Part shown: piece by piece, positions 1-8,680 of the stretch | Layout of the letters: each line of letters opens with the position of its first letter | Numbering within the stretch: the stretch's first letter is position 1 | IMG/VR virus record: IMGVR_UViG_3300009788_000229 | Span: 1-33,098 of that record | Reading direction: 5' to 3' (one strand) | DNA length: 33,098 nt | Source of the DNA: a virus | Made by a program: the position numbers and the translations under genes | The notes under the pieces: generated by a model | What the model was told of the DNA's origin: nothing | Seen by the model: the letters and a program-made list of their open reading frames with translations, nothing else | Databases searched by the model: none

Positions 1-1
1 C

Positions 2-2152
2 AATTAAAGCGGGAGGAAGCTTTTCTGGATAATTTGATGTCAAAATCGTAACAACACCCTTGCTCTTTGAAAGACCATCCATCTCAGTTTTCAAAAGATC
101 TACAGCCCTACTGTGTAACCAGTTATCAATATCCTCGATAAAAAGAACTGTCGGGGCAAGCTCCCTGGCCATTCTCATTCCGTAGCTTATCCCACCAGAT
201 GCACCAGAATGCATAAGGTCTCTAGCGCTAACCCAAATGAATGTAGATTCTGCTTTATTCATCAAGATTCTGCCAGTCAATGTCTTTCCTGTTCCAGGAG
301 GTCCCATGCCGATGATACCACGATTTGCTAGGTCCTCTCCCTTTTCATTAATCAAAGAAACAACTCGCTTCATGGCCTTTTCATTAATCGGATCAAGGAA
401 TACATTGTCCCAATCATCATCTGTGGTCTCAAGGAACTTTCCACCGAGAGAAAATTTTTCCCCCTTCAGAAAGCTATTATTGTTTGCCCAATCAATCATT
501 TTGGAAAAAACTGCCATGCTGTCTGTCTTCTGGCTAGAATCGGAATAAGCCGTGATATCAAGTCCACCATAATCAGGACTACGGGAAATTATAACACGTC
601 TCTCCTCATCATCTTCGCCTTTCTTATAAAAGCCCATACCGCGAACTAAAAAGTCATTACTTACTTTGGAATTGAGCTGGACAACATCATAGTGCGGAGG
701 ACTCTCTGATCCGTCATAAAGAAAATTCCGAATAGTAACAGGATCATAATCTTCAAGAGCCTTATCTAATCCTGTAAGATAAGTTCCCATCAAAGCATAA
801 GGCACAAACACACTTGAAACAAAAATATTTCTGATCTCGCAATCGAGCCATTTAGAGGCCATCCCGTAAAGTACAGTCGAAGGAGGAACCTCTACCGTGT
901 CGACATCAAATTCTTTGCTTAAGGAATCATTCCATCGACCTGACGCCAGTTTCTTACCATCCTTCTCCATAGCTTTGAACTTGATAGAAGAAAAACTTCC
1001 GCCAGCTGAAGCAATCTTTCCTTCAGCCGATAGAGTCACGGCTGCGGGAGTCTCTGGCTCTTCATAAAATTCAATCAAAACATCTCCATCTTTCATCTCC
1101 ACAGCATCAAAATCTTTATGATCCGCTACCCATTTCTTGGATTCGTCCATAGTCCATTTATCAACACCAAATAGATAGCTTTGAGTCTTGGAATCCCCAT
1201 CAGGATCAGATTTCAATTTGCCTATGACAGCCTCAACCCCTTTGCCTTCCGAAATATCAATAGTCTTGAATGAGTCATCAACAAAATCTGAAGCATTCTT
1301 TATAGGGATCTGGTGATAATCACCTGTAGTTTCTGCCTTATCTGTCAAGCCATCTACTGATTTCTCTCCATCTTCTGTTGATGTTTTGACTTCATCAGTC
1401 CAGACAGTCAGGGTAGCACCATTGGAATCAGTAGTCTCAACAGTTATGGATTTATTCGATGGTGATGGGCCTTCTTTGAATTCTATGATATATCTGGAAT
1501 CCGTCTCTGAGATGGTTTTTATATCATCAATGCTCAGGACGCCTTTGCTTATGGCAATCTCAAGAGCATCGGGATTAGATGGCACAGGGACATCACTATA
1601 CTCAAGCAGCAGCCATTTTGGAATTATATTCCTAGCGCCTTTTATATCTTTTTCATCCAGCCCTAAAGACTTCAGATCAAGAGTGTGAAAATCTTTCTGT
1701 TCCACAATCGCAAGAGGAATGAACCCTATACTCTTAGCCATCGGGAACCCTTCTTTTCTATAATTCCAGATCTGTTCAGCAAACGGGTTTGCTTTTTGTG
1801 ACGCATACTGAGTTTTTGATACTATGCCATCATCATCTGATTTCATCCAGAGAGACTTCCCAACTGGAAGGATACCATAGTTGTGTCCAAATAATACAAC
1901 AGGATGCTTTCTGTAATGATCCAGGACTCCACCACTAGGAACAACAATATCTCCATCCCTGTCCACAGACTTTGTTGTTATGTAGTCCACAGATGAACGC
2001 TCTCCTTCTTTGAACTTCACATCATGTGGAGTTATTCCTTTCCGGATGAATTGAGCATCCTCTGATTTAAGACCGTGTTCCTCCATAGCTGTAACGGCCC
2101 ACTTAGGCAGCCCAATGTCCTTTGCTTGGTACTTCTTAGTAATTAAGTCCAT
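2..2152 (-). CDS. Prohead protease fused to AAA+ ATPase (C-terminus beyond window)
   Basis: An unbroken reading frame of 717 codons runs off the left edge. Residues about 50-205 look like an HK97-type prohead serine protease (S78/XkdF-like): a VDRDGD start of the fold, His90 in FGHNYG, Ser141 in AKSIGF, and the closing LLEYSDVPVPSNP segment around 182-194. Such enzymes cut the scaffold and capsid proteins during head maturation. A middle part holds a WTMDESKKWV segment (333-342), a type common in phage head proteins. The C-terminal part is an AAA+ domain: Walker A GPPGTGKT (617-624), Walker B VLFIEDID (669-676, with the E-D order seen in BCS1-like ATPases) and sensor 1 LTSNYP (704-709). ATG at 2152 sits just after the portal stop, with GGAGG inside the portal end. 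The fusion is unusual; arginine fingers and the end cannot be seen. Confidence 0.85.
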   Translation of the reverse strand, partial: MDLITKKYQAKDIGLPKWAVTAMEEHGLKSEDAQFIRKGITPHDVKFKEGERSSVDYITTKSVDRDGDIVVPSGGVLDHYRKHPVVLFGHNYGILPVGKSLWMKSDDDGIVSKTQYASQKANPFAEQIWNYRKEGFPMAKSIGFIPLAIVEQKDFHTLDLKSLGLDEKDIKGARNIIPKWLLLEYSDVPVPSNPDALEIAISKGVLSIDDIKTISETDSRYIIEFKEGPSPSNKSITVETTDSNGATLTVWTDEVKTSTEDGEKSVDGLTDKAETTGDYHQIPIKNASDFVDDSFKTIDISEGKGVEAVIGKLKSDPDGDSKTQSYLFGVDKWTMDESKKWVADHKDFDAVEMKDGDVLIEFYEEPETPAAVTLSAEGKIASAGGSFSSIKFKAMEKDGKKLASGRWNDSLSKEFDVDTVEVPPSTVLYGMASKWLDCEIRNIFVSSVFVPYALMGTYLTGLDKALEDYDPVTIRNFLYDGSESPPHYDVVQLNSKVSNDFLVRGMGFYKKGEDDEERRVIISRSPDYGGLDITAYSDSSQKTDSMAVFSKMIDWANNNSFLKGEKFSLGGKFLETTDDDWDNVFLDPINEKAMKRVVSLINEKGEDLANRGIIGMGPPGTGKTLTGRILMNKAESTFIWVSARDLMHSGASGGISYGMRMARELAPTVLFIEDIDNWLHSRAVDLLKTEMDGLSKSKGVVTILTSNYPEKLPPALI

Positions 2153-2154
2153 CT

Positions 2155-3591
2155 CTACCTCCCATGGTTTTGAAGCCTTTGAATAATTAGTTCGCCAAGA
2201 TGATTGGAAATACCCTCGATGCCACCAGAAAGAATTCTCTTCAGCCCCTCTTCATCAGGCACAGATGGAACCCAACCATCATTATCTTCATTTTCTGGTC
2301 CCTCGCCTTCCCCTAAAGGGACCATGTTTTTATTAAGTATAGGCTTATCTCCCCATGGAACTGGATCTTTATTGTCTTCTTCCCTTTCCATATTAATATT
2401 AGAATAGCCTGATTTCAAATGAGATTCTACTTGTTTCAATCTAAATTCTGGATCAATAGGAACAGGATTATCGAAAGCAACAAATAGATTTTCATCATAC
2501 TGAGGAGAAAGCTTTTCATTAATCTTTTCCTCCGTCCGTATGAGCCTAGGGCGTATAGCATCCCTCATAAAATTCTCATTGGCTACTGTAGCATTGGCCC
2601 TAGTCGAATCTTTATCCCATAAACCAAGAGATTGGCCGTAAGCATTCAAAATCTCTTCTTTCACATACGGTCTACCTCTCAAAAAACTAAGATCTTTTGG
2701 TGTAGCCCCGTAAGATTTGTACTTTACTCCCTTTTCCAAAAGAGGCGACTTGCCAACATTCTCCGTACCACGAAATGTTTGATCTATCTCTTGCTTCAGT
2801 CTTTCAAACTCATATGTGCTAAGCTCATTATCTGTCTCGAAAGCTCCCTCAAGACGACCCATATTCTGAAATATGAAATTCTCATAACGGTTTATATTTC
2901 TGCTAATATTATACGAGCTAGTCACAGCCGACAACGGACTCTGCCCATAATAAACATTAGTTGGGGATGGCATCTTGAAATGGACAATCTCACCTTCTTC
3001 GAAAAACTGCTGCTGCAAACCCAATCCGTAAACATACCCCTTTATAAAATCAATAGGATCAGGAATGATCTGAAAGCTAGCCGGAGGAATCACCCATAAT
3101 TCTCTAGGGATGCCAAGCTTATCTTTCAAAATGTACCAGTAAGCATTTCCGCATAATTCCTGATACAGATCAGTTATTTCAAAAAGACTAAATTGATTCA
3201 TATAGCTATTAACGTGTCTAAATAGCTGTAGCATAGGGTGTTCCAAAATCTCCACTATTTCTACTGCTTGCTTCACTTGCGGCAGATTTAACAATGATGG
3301 CCTGTTTCTGATGTCTGCCTCTTTCTCCCTTGAAATTGCCTTAAACTTGTAATTCTTTAGTGGGTTCGTGTTTGGCTTGCCGGCATAAACCCTAATTGGA
3401 GTGGAAGCGACAGCTGTTGCATTCTTAGAAGAAGCTGTATAAACCCATCCAGTGTAAGCCTTTAAATAATTTGCAAAATTGCTATCCGGCAGAAGCCCTT
3501 TATTATAAGAAAAAGGCCACAAAAGCTTGCCGATCAGCTTATTGCCTCCATTCCTACGGGAAATATCGATATTCGTAAACGGTATTTTCAT
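2155..3591 (-). CDS. Portal protein, HK97 family
   Basis: This 478-residue protein has the pattern of HK97-type portals: an N-terminal region, the ELCGNAYWYI segment (about 145), the IPPASFQIIPD segment (about 168), the YYGQSPLSAV segment (about 214), and a C-terminal helical part with KEEILNAYG and RPRLIRTEEKINEKL. Portals form the dodecameric ring at one head vertex through which DNA enters and leaves, and they dock the terminase. The length is usual for the family. Its start overlaps the end of the large terminase gene by 4 bases and its stop is followed at once by the protease gene, the usual order terminase-portal-protease. The acidic C-terminal tail is typical. Confidence 0.9.
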   Translation of the reverse strand: MKIPFTNIDISRRNGGNKLIGKLLWPFSYNKGLLPDSNFANYLKAYTGWVYTASSKNATAVASTPIRVYAGKPNTNPLKNYKFKAISREKEADIRNRPSLLNLPQVKQAVEIVEILEHPMLQLFRHVNSYMNQFSLFEITDLYQELCGNAYWYILKDKLGIPRELWVIPPASFQIIPDPIDFIKGYVYGLGLQQQFFEEGEIVHFKMPSPTNVYYGQSPLSAVTSSYNISRNINRYENFIFQNMGRLEGAFETDNELSTYEFERLKQEIDQTFRGTENVGKSPLLEKGVKYKSYGATPKDLSFLRGRPYVKEEILNAYGQSLGLWDKDSTRANATVANENFMRDAIRPRLIRTEEKINEKLSPQYDENLFVAFDNPVPIDPEFRLKQVESHLKSGYSNINMEREEDNKDPVPWGDKPILNKNMVPLGEGEGPENEDNDGWVPSVPDEEGLKRILSGGIEGISNHLGELIIQRLQNHGR

Positions 3592-5342
3592 AGCAATCTC
3601 GCTCTAGGTCTTCCTGATCCTTTTACGAAAGTTAAACAAAGAGAATCGCCCTCATCAGGACTTCTGTTCAGTTGCTTTCTCATATCATCTTTGGAAGTGA
3701 CTTTGATCTTGCCACCCTGGATTACATACTCTGGAACAATCAGTTCTTCAGTCAATCTTTCTGATGGGGGCAGCATAGCAGTAGGGTCTGTTTTCAACCA
3801 CTCTCTTACCGCCCACCAAAGCTGATCTCTCAATAAACCGAATTCACCTAACTCTGATTTCTCTGTTGGAGAAGAAGCAACCATAATTCTCTTGGCATTG
3901 CAATGAATAATCTTCATTGGCGATTCAGATTTGCATTCAGAATTGGGGCACTCGGCATCATCTCTGGAGTTTGGTTCTGCAACAACTTTCCCACATGCTT
4001 CACACTTCATACGGAATGTCATATTCATCGCAGGGGCAACCCCGGCGCCAACACCAGTAGAATCTACATTGATTACTCTCCCCTCTTTCTCATGATAAAT
4101 CAGAGCCCCTCTCTTGGCACTTTGGTGGACATCCATTCCGTGCCATTTTTCTATCGGCGGTACAAAACCACCATAGCGGCAGCACAAGGTGTTGTAATCT
4201 TCACCTAAGTCTGCTGCATCAAATCCAATAGATGGGTTCACCCCTACTGGAGGATTCTTCCCGAATTCTGCAACATAAAGATCATATCTACTTCTAGCTT
4301 TATCTACCCAATCTGTGCTTATCAACTGGTGGGCACTTTGAAGAGGATATTCACCAAGAACCATATAGCTATATTGTGGCTCCTCAATAATTCTATATCC
4401 TGGCTGAAGAGGAGGATACTCTTCCATCCTATCGTTTTTAGCGATAGCACCTTCTAGAAAATCTGGCACTTGGAAAATTCCTGGCTTAAGTTGGTCGCCT
4501 TCATTTTTTGGACAATCTCCAGGTTCTGCAGGAGTAGTCCATTCATTGATCCTCTTGACTGTTTGATCTCTAGTTACTGCACCAGGAATAAGATCCTCTC
4601 CAGAGATAACATTAGGATGATCAAATGCCGTCATAGTGACGACTTTACACCTACCATCACGAATCATCCTATAGACAGCGCCCATTCTACGCTTCGGATT
4701 AAACATCACTAGTAATCTTGCAAACCCACCACTCATGCAGGATTCAATAGCTCTGTAAATCTCATCTGGAATAGCATCACCCTCATCAAGGACAAACAAA
4801 AGGTTTGGAGCGTGCATTCCAGAAAACTTAGCTTCTCTCTCATCCTCGGATCCACTCATGGGAATTGAGACGCCAGTTATAAAGCTCTTAGAATCATCTT
4901 CTGGCTGGATGTGAAGGCTTGTTATTCTATCATTAGCAAAAACTTCAGGGCTTAGTTTAATCTGCATTCTAATTTCGCCCCACAACTTTGCTTTTAGATT
5001 TCTTTCGGCAGGAGGTGCTGTAGCTGTAATGACTTGGGCATCGGGTCTGCATTTCTGGAACCAAATGGAGAGAAGGCTTGCTGCGAAAGTTTTACCTACA
5101 GCGTTAGCAGAGACAGCTATTGTTACAGGATTCTCAACAACAGCATTCATCATACGTTTGATATCAACTGTCAAGACTTGCCCCAAAACATCTTCGCAGA
5201 AGCCAGAAGGATCCAATAGGTAATCAGATACATTAACCTCAGACAGAAGATCATCAATCTCATCTTCAGAATACTGATGGATGATATTATTCACAATATC
5301 ATCAGTATATTCGCTAAGATCTAATTCTTGTGGTTCAGGCAT
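3588..5342 (-). CDS. Terminase large subunit (TerL)
   Basis: This 584-residue protein is the packaging motor and nuclease. The ATPase part shows a Walker A SANAVGKT (78-85) and a Walker B LLFVLDEG (181-188) with Asp186-Glu187. The RNase H-like nuclease part shows acidic positions in IGFDAAD (Asp375), NVDSTG (Asp427) and SPDEGDSL (about Asp567). Between the second and third nuclease motifs lies a C-x2-C-x14-C-x4-C pattern (Cys447, 450, 465, 470) that looks like an inserted zinc ribbon, not common in TerL. It lies between the small terminase (stop and start overlap at 5342) and the portal gene. The family is clear; the packaging type (cos or pac) cannot be told from here. Confidence 0.93.
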   Translation of the reverse strand: MPEPQELDLSEYTDDIVNNIIHQYSEDEIDDLLSEVNVSDYLLDPSGFCEDVLGQVLTVDIKRMMNAVVENPVTIAVSANAVGKTFAASLLSIWFQKCRPDAQVITATAPPAERNLKAKLWGEIRMQIKLSPEVFANDRITSLHIQPEDDSKSFITGVSIPMSGSEDEREAKFSGMHAPNLLFVLDEGDAIPDEIYRAIESCMSGGFARLLVMFNPKRRMGAVYRMIRDGRCKVVTMTAFDHPNVISGEDLIPGAVTRDQTVKRINEWTTPAEPGDCPKNEGDQLKPGIFQVPDFLEGAIAKNDRMEEYPPLQPGYRIIEEPQYSYMVLGEYPLQSAHQLISTDWVDKARSRYDLYVAEFGKNPPVGVNPSIGFDAADLGEDYNTLCCRYGGFVPPIEKWHGMDVHQSAKRGALIYHEKEGRVINVDSTGVGAGVAPAMNMTFRMKCEACGKVVAEPNSRDDAECPNSECKSESPMKIIHCNAKRIMVASSPTEKSELGEFGLLRDQLWWAVREWLKTDPTAMLPPSERLTEELIVPEYVIQGGKIKVTSKDDMRKQLNRSPDEGDSLCLTFVKGSGRPRARLL

Positions 5343-5848
5343 TAAACAGCCCTCTTTGATGGTGGGTTAAGCAATTTCAAGTTGGTTTTGGACTTTGTGT
5401 TGGATACTCTTTTGGCAAGTTTGGCGCGGACAGCATCTCTTATTTGTGGAGGCAAGCCTTCTAACAGCCTTGCCAATGCAATTTCTTTATCCATTCTCTC
5501 AAGTTCGTTAAGGCCGAGTAAATCAATTTCACCCTTCAAAGCTCTCAATACTGTATCTAACTTTCCAGCTTTCCAAGCAGCATTTTTTACCTCACCGAAT
5601 TCTGCCATAACTCTGGCTCGATGGTCGGTAATATCTACAAGCATCTGGCCTTTCCACTCTGCCTCTATTTCCTTTAAATCATTAGAGATGGTTGTGATAG
5701 ACCAAGGCTGGTTTGTTTCCGGATTTGTTAGCCCTTCTTCTTCGAGCCACACAGCAATCTGGTTCAGTGTCATCCCTCTAAGCTTTGCTTGGGATATGGC
5801 TTTCCTTCTAAGCACAATCAAATGCTCATCTGATCTTTTCAATGTCAT
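5342..5848 (-). CDS. Probable terminase small subunit
   Basis: This 168-residue basic protein has an N-terminal helix-turn-helix-like part (GMTLNQIAVWLEEEGL followed by WSITTISNDL, about 25-60), a helical middle and a Lys/Arg-rich C-terminus. Small terminases bind the packaging start site and hand the DNA to TerL. I did not recognise a specific subfamily; the call rests on the DNA-binding part, the size and the place just before TerL with overlapping stop and start. It is the first gene of the leftward packaging operon, with a candidate promoter/operator repeat about 60 bases upstream (5909-5930). Confidence 0.7.
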   Translation of the reverse strand: MTLKRSDEHLIVLRRKAISQAKLRGMTLNQIAVWLEEEGLTNPETNQPWSITTISNDLKEIEAEWKGQMLVDITDHRARVMAEFGEVKNAAWKAGKLDTVLRALKGEIDLLGLNELERMDKEIALARLLEGLPPQIRDAVRAKLAKRVSNTKSKTNLKLLNPPSKRAV

Positions 5849-5908
5849 GTGACAGTCCTATTAATAAGATGATACATATGATAAATCTACCCTACTACAT
5901 GAAGTATA

Positions 5909-5930
5909 AAAAGTAAAGATAAATTTTAAA
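5909..5930 (-). promoter_or_regulatory. AAGTAAAG repeat, copy 1 (operator or promoter of packaging operon)
   Basis: A 22-base element here matches 6409-6430 with one mismatch. Read leftward it runs TTTAAAATTT, then CTTTACTTTT, and is followed at once by TATACT, which could be a -10 box. It lies upstream of the small terminase gene and overlaps the last bases of the regulator gene. It may be a promoter, an operator for that regulator, or both. Confidence 0.5.
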
Positions 5931-6357
5931 AACTGATCCTATTGTAAGCATCATTTTCAAGAAAACCAGCTAGACAATCTCTAACTATGCTAGCCTTACT
6001 TATGCCATGAGTTCTCGAATATCTGCCGAGCTTTCTAGACATTTCAACTGGAATTGTCAAAAATAGTGGCCTATCTCCATTCGAGATGTCTTCATCTGGA
6101 TCCTCTGATTCTTTGGCTATCCTTCTGGCTTCCCTATAAGACATACCATGCAGATCTTTAAAGATCTGCCCAGCCCTAGCCTTTGTTACACCAATGACAT
6201 CAGAAATATCTTTAAGACTAAACTTGGCTTCATTTTTGTATACTGTATCAAATTGATCCAGAATACTAGCACCATATTTAGATATCAACAAACTCCGGTA
6301 TGCGTTGATATCCTTCTTTGCTTTTGGCACCTCTTTATTTCTATCTGGTCTTTCCAT
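5926..6357 (-). CDS. Regulator with helix-turn-helix and ribbon-helix-helix parts
   Basis: This protein of 143 residues from ATG 6357 has a sigma-region-4-like helix-turn-helix (FSLKDISDVIGVTKARAGQI, about 46-66) and a C-terminal ribbon-helix-helix-like part (LFLTIPVEMSRKLGRYSR then KASIVRDCLAGFL). Ribbon-helix-helix proteins bind DNA as dimers, often over repeated short operators. A TTG at 6366 would add three residues, but an AGAGGA site is spaced well only for ATG 6357. It stands between the leftward packaging genes and the rightward replication genes. Near-identical AAGTAAAG elements flank it, so self-control and control of both arms is likely (inference). Combining the two folds in one small protein is uncommon. 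Confidence 0.7.
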   Translation of the reverse strand: MERPDRNKEVPKAKKDINAYRSLLISKYGASILDQFDTVYKNEAKFSLKDISDVIGVTKARAGQIFKDLHGMSYREARRIAKESEDPDEDISNGDRPLFLTIPVEMSRKLGRYSRTHGISKASIVRDCLAGFLENDAYNRISF

Positions 6358-6408
6358 TCCGGGCAAATCCTCTCTTCATTTTCTTTACTTCGTATTCCAT
6401 AACTTTAT

Positions 6409-6430
6409 AAAAGTAAAGAAAAATTTTAAA
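6409..6430 (-). promoter_or_regulatory. AAGTAAAG repeat, copy 2 (upstream of regulator gene)
   Basis: This is the second copy of the 22-base element also present at 5909-5930 (one mismatch). Read leftward it leads into TATAAA (6409-6404), a possible -10 for the regulator gene. Two further AAGTAAAG cores in the opposite sense lie nearby at about 6382-6390 and 6437-6444. This cluster between divergent operons looks like the control point of the switch between them. Confidence 0.5.
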
Positions 6431-6436
6431 TAGCCC

Positions 6437-6465
6437 TTTACTTTTCCTTTTATTTAATATATAAA
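6437..6465 (+). promoter_or_regulatory. Rightward promoter of the replication operon (TTTACT-N17-TATAAA)
   Basis: TTTACT at 6437-6442 and TATAAA at 6460-6465 are 17 bases apart, in front of the gene at 6519. The same design occurs at 26960-26988. The -35 box overlaps a CTTTACTT core that matches the AAGTAAAG element, so a repressor sitting there would block the polymerase (inference). Confidence 0.55.
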
Positions 6466-6518
6466 TAGGAATCTTTTAAATAATTAATCCATATACTTAT
6501 CCATCGGAAGGTTAATGT

Positions 6519-6887
6519 ATGAAAGAAGGAAATTTTTATTTTACTTTTTTAGCGGTCCCTGCTGAAGTTTTCCTGAACCCAAACCTGAGAGACACAGACA
6601 AATTCCTATTTTCATTAATTAAAAATATGAGCACGAAGCACAAAGAGTGCTGGGCTAGCAATGCTTATTTTGCTGATATATTGAGAGTAACGAAAAGAAC
6701 CATCACTTCAGGTCTCGGAACCTTGACGGATGGACACTATATCCATATTTCTATGCCTGGAGGAAAACGGAAAATATTCGTAGATGAAACTTACATAAAA
6801 CGATATTCCCACCTTGTAGAGCTGTTCAACAGAGCATACATAGATGATGACACCTCTGCAAGAGAGGAATATAAAAACTTATGTTGA
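6519..6887 (+). CDS. Winged-helix replication-initiator-like protein
   Basis: This 122-residue protein resembles the N-terminal winged-helix domain of phage replication initiators (HTH_36 / DnaD-like). It starts FTFLAVPAEVFLNPNL, continues DTDKFLFSLI, and carries CWASNAYFADIL then VTKRTITSGL, the usual recognition-helix region, followed by a wing (GGKRKIFV). It is the first gene of the rightward replication operon, just before helicase and primase genes, so a role in opening the origin or loading the helicase is likely. Its stop overlaps the next start. No origin iterons were seen inside the gene. Confidence 0.7.
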   Translation: MKEGNFYFTFLAVPAEVFLNPNLRDTDKFLFSLIKNMSTKHKECWASNAYFADILRVTKRTITSGLGTLTDGHYIHISMPGGKRKIFVDETYIKRYSHLVELFNRAYIDDDTSAREEYKNLC

Positions 6888-7339
6888 GACCAATCCGAAA
6901 AACAACTCAGAAAAAATCTGTGGAGTCTCTGATAATTATTCTCGAAAAAGATATTGAACCAAAATTCGGCAATAAGAGAAAGTATCTATACAAACATCTT
7001 ATTCATGAAGACATCCAAAATAAATATCACAAAATACTTTTCAAGATTGTTAGATTCTTAGAAGAACTCAAAAGTTCTGGCGGGTACAAGAATCCTATGG
7101 AAAGCATCATTAGAGATTATTTGACATCACTCTATTCATATTACTGGAGATTTGGTAGAACTCCTACTATCTTTCAGCTATCCCCAAGCAAAGGGAATCA
7201 AATCAAATTTCAAGAATGGATTATAGAATTTGAAGTCAATGAACAAGAGCCTTATTGGTTTAATAGGCTGTCAATAGACTGTAGCCCTGTGGACTTTGTA
7301 CAGGATTTCAATATAGACACAACTATTGCAGAGGTGTAG
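6881..7339 (+). CDS. Unknown protein of the replication operon
   Basis: This protein of 152 residues is basic at the N-terminus and aromatic-rich in the middle (LTSLYSYYWRFGRTPTIFQL). I recognise no family. It overlaps the initiator-like gene and ends three bases before the DnaB-type helicase gene, the place where many phages encode a helicase loader or a second initiator part. That is a guess from position only. Confidence 0.65.
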   Translation: MLRPIRKTTQKKSVESLIIILEKDIEPKFGNKRKYLYKHLIHEDIQNKYHKILFKIVRFLEELKSSGGYKNPMESIIRDYLTSLYSYYWRFGRTPTIFQLSPSKGNQIKFQEWIIEFEVNEQEPYWFNRLSIDCSPVDFVQDFNIDTTIAEV

Positions 7340-7342
7340 TAC

Positions 7343-8680
7343 ATGGAGCTATCCCCGGAAGATCAGGACAAAGTCCTGTATCTATCAGTATTAGATGATG
7401 AATTCATTGCTAAGATTGTAAAGAAGAAAGTGAAGCCAAGATACTTTTCTTCTTCGATCAGACAGCATGTATTCAGAACAGCGTTAGAATTTTTCTCAGA
7501 ATATGGCACTGCGCCAAAAGAAGATATAACTAGGTCTTTGGAGAGAAAGCTATCTGAAAAAAAGATCAAAGAGGATGACAGGGAGCCTCTGTTTTTATAT
7601 CTTGAAAAAATATTCAGCATGCCAAGTTTCCAAGAAGACCCTCTATTCGATGAGTTAGATCTGATAGTGAAAGAGAGGATAATTAATACAACGATAAATG
7701 ATCTTTTGAGAGCGCAAGATAGACTGAATACTGATTTAGATAAGCCGATAAATATAATGAGGGATGCCTTATTAGAAGTCGATAATGTAACAGGGAATCA
7801 GATAATAGAAGACATCATATGGGATCCTAGCGAAGATATCAGGCCGAGAGAAGTTGTTGCTCCATTCGGCATAAGTAATCTTGACAAAATGCTGAAAGGA
7901 GGAATCAGAATAGGATCTTATACGATTCTGCAAGCTTTCACTAATGTAGGGAAAACTTGGTGTATGATACATCTAGCTAAGATGGCTAATAGATTTGGAA
8001 ATTCTGTATTAGTCATTCCAACAGAAGCTGCAAACTCTTTAGTCAGATTGAGATTCAGGATGTCATTCACAGGACTAACTGATGATGAAGTTGTAGATAA
8101 TATAGGCCACGTCGGGGAAGTGATGAGGAATAGTATGCTAGGCCACTCAGGGACATTCATTGTTTCCGAAGAAGAAAAGATGATGAGCGTTGATGATATC
8201 CCTGCTTTAGTAGAAGAAACCGAAAATGTGACAGGGAAGAAAATCAAGTTAATATTGCTGGACTCTGCTGACGAGTTGCAGCCGCCAAGAGGAAGAAGAT
8301 ATGACCATCAGAGAGCTGAAAACACAGCTATCCACATCGATCTAAAGAATTTTGCAAAAGCTGAAGATATAGCCATAGTATCAACAGCCCAAGTAACAAG
8401 AGATGGAGAGACGAAAAAATGGCTTGGTCCATCAAATGTTGCAGAAAACTTTGAAAAAATACGAAAAGCAACAATTGGCATAAGTATGAATGCAACAAAA
8501 GAGGAGATTGATAAAGGCTATTTCAGATACTGGCTTTTCAAGCACACGGATGGTAATGTAGGGGCAAGAGGTTGGGTTCGCCACGATTATACGCACGGCC
8601 AATTAGTGGCAAAATACGGCAGATATCAAAGAGACATTTATGATACCATGATTAAGGAAGCTCCATATTTAGAAAAATGA
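7343..8680 (+). CDS. DnaB-type replicative helicase
   Basis: This 445-residue protein has a helical N-terminal part (1-120), a linker and a RecA-like core. The Walker A is AFTNVGKT (198-205), with Ala in place of the first Gly. The Walker B is LILLD (303-307), followed by a STAQVTR motif (347-353) like the sensor of DnaB and RepA-type helicases. Such helicases form hexamers that unwind the fork on the lagging strand and recruit primase. It lies in one operon with a primase gene (10474). The length is close to cellular DnaB (about 450-470). Confidence 0.85.
   Translation: MELSPEDQDKVLYLSVLDDEFIAKIVKKKVKPRYFSSSIRQHVFRTALEFFSEYGTAPKEDITRSLERKLSEKKIKEDDREPLFLYLEKIFSMPSFQEDPLFDELDLIVKERIINTTINDLLRAQDRLNTDLDKPINIMRDALLEVDNVTGNQIIEDIIWDPSEDIRPREVVAPFGISNLDKMLKGGIRIGSYTILQAFTNVGKTWCMIHLAKMANRFGNSVLVIPTEAANSLVRLRFRMSFTGLTDDEVVDNIGHVGEVMRNSMLGHSGTFIVSEEEKMMSVDDIPALVEETENVTGKKIKLILLDSADELQPPRGRRYDHQRAENTAIHIDLKNFAKAEDIAIVSTAQVTRDGETKKWLGPSNVAENFEKIRKATIGISMNATKEEIDKGYFRYWLFKHTDGNVGARGWVRHDYTHGQLVAKYGRYQRDIYDTMIKEAPYLEK

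Noticed and set aside
237-548. Plus-strand frame opposite the AAA+ domain
   Set aside because: The minus strand carries Walker A and B in an unbroken frame; the plus frame is its shadow.
2632-3099. 155-codon plus-strand frame inside the portal gene
   Set aside because: It is a shadow of the well-supported portal gene on the other strand and has no motif.
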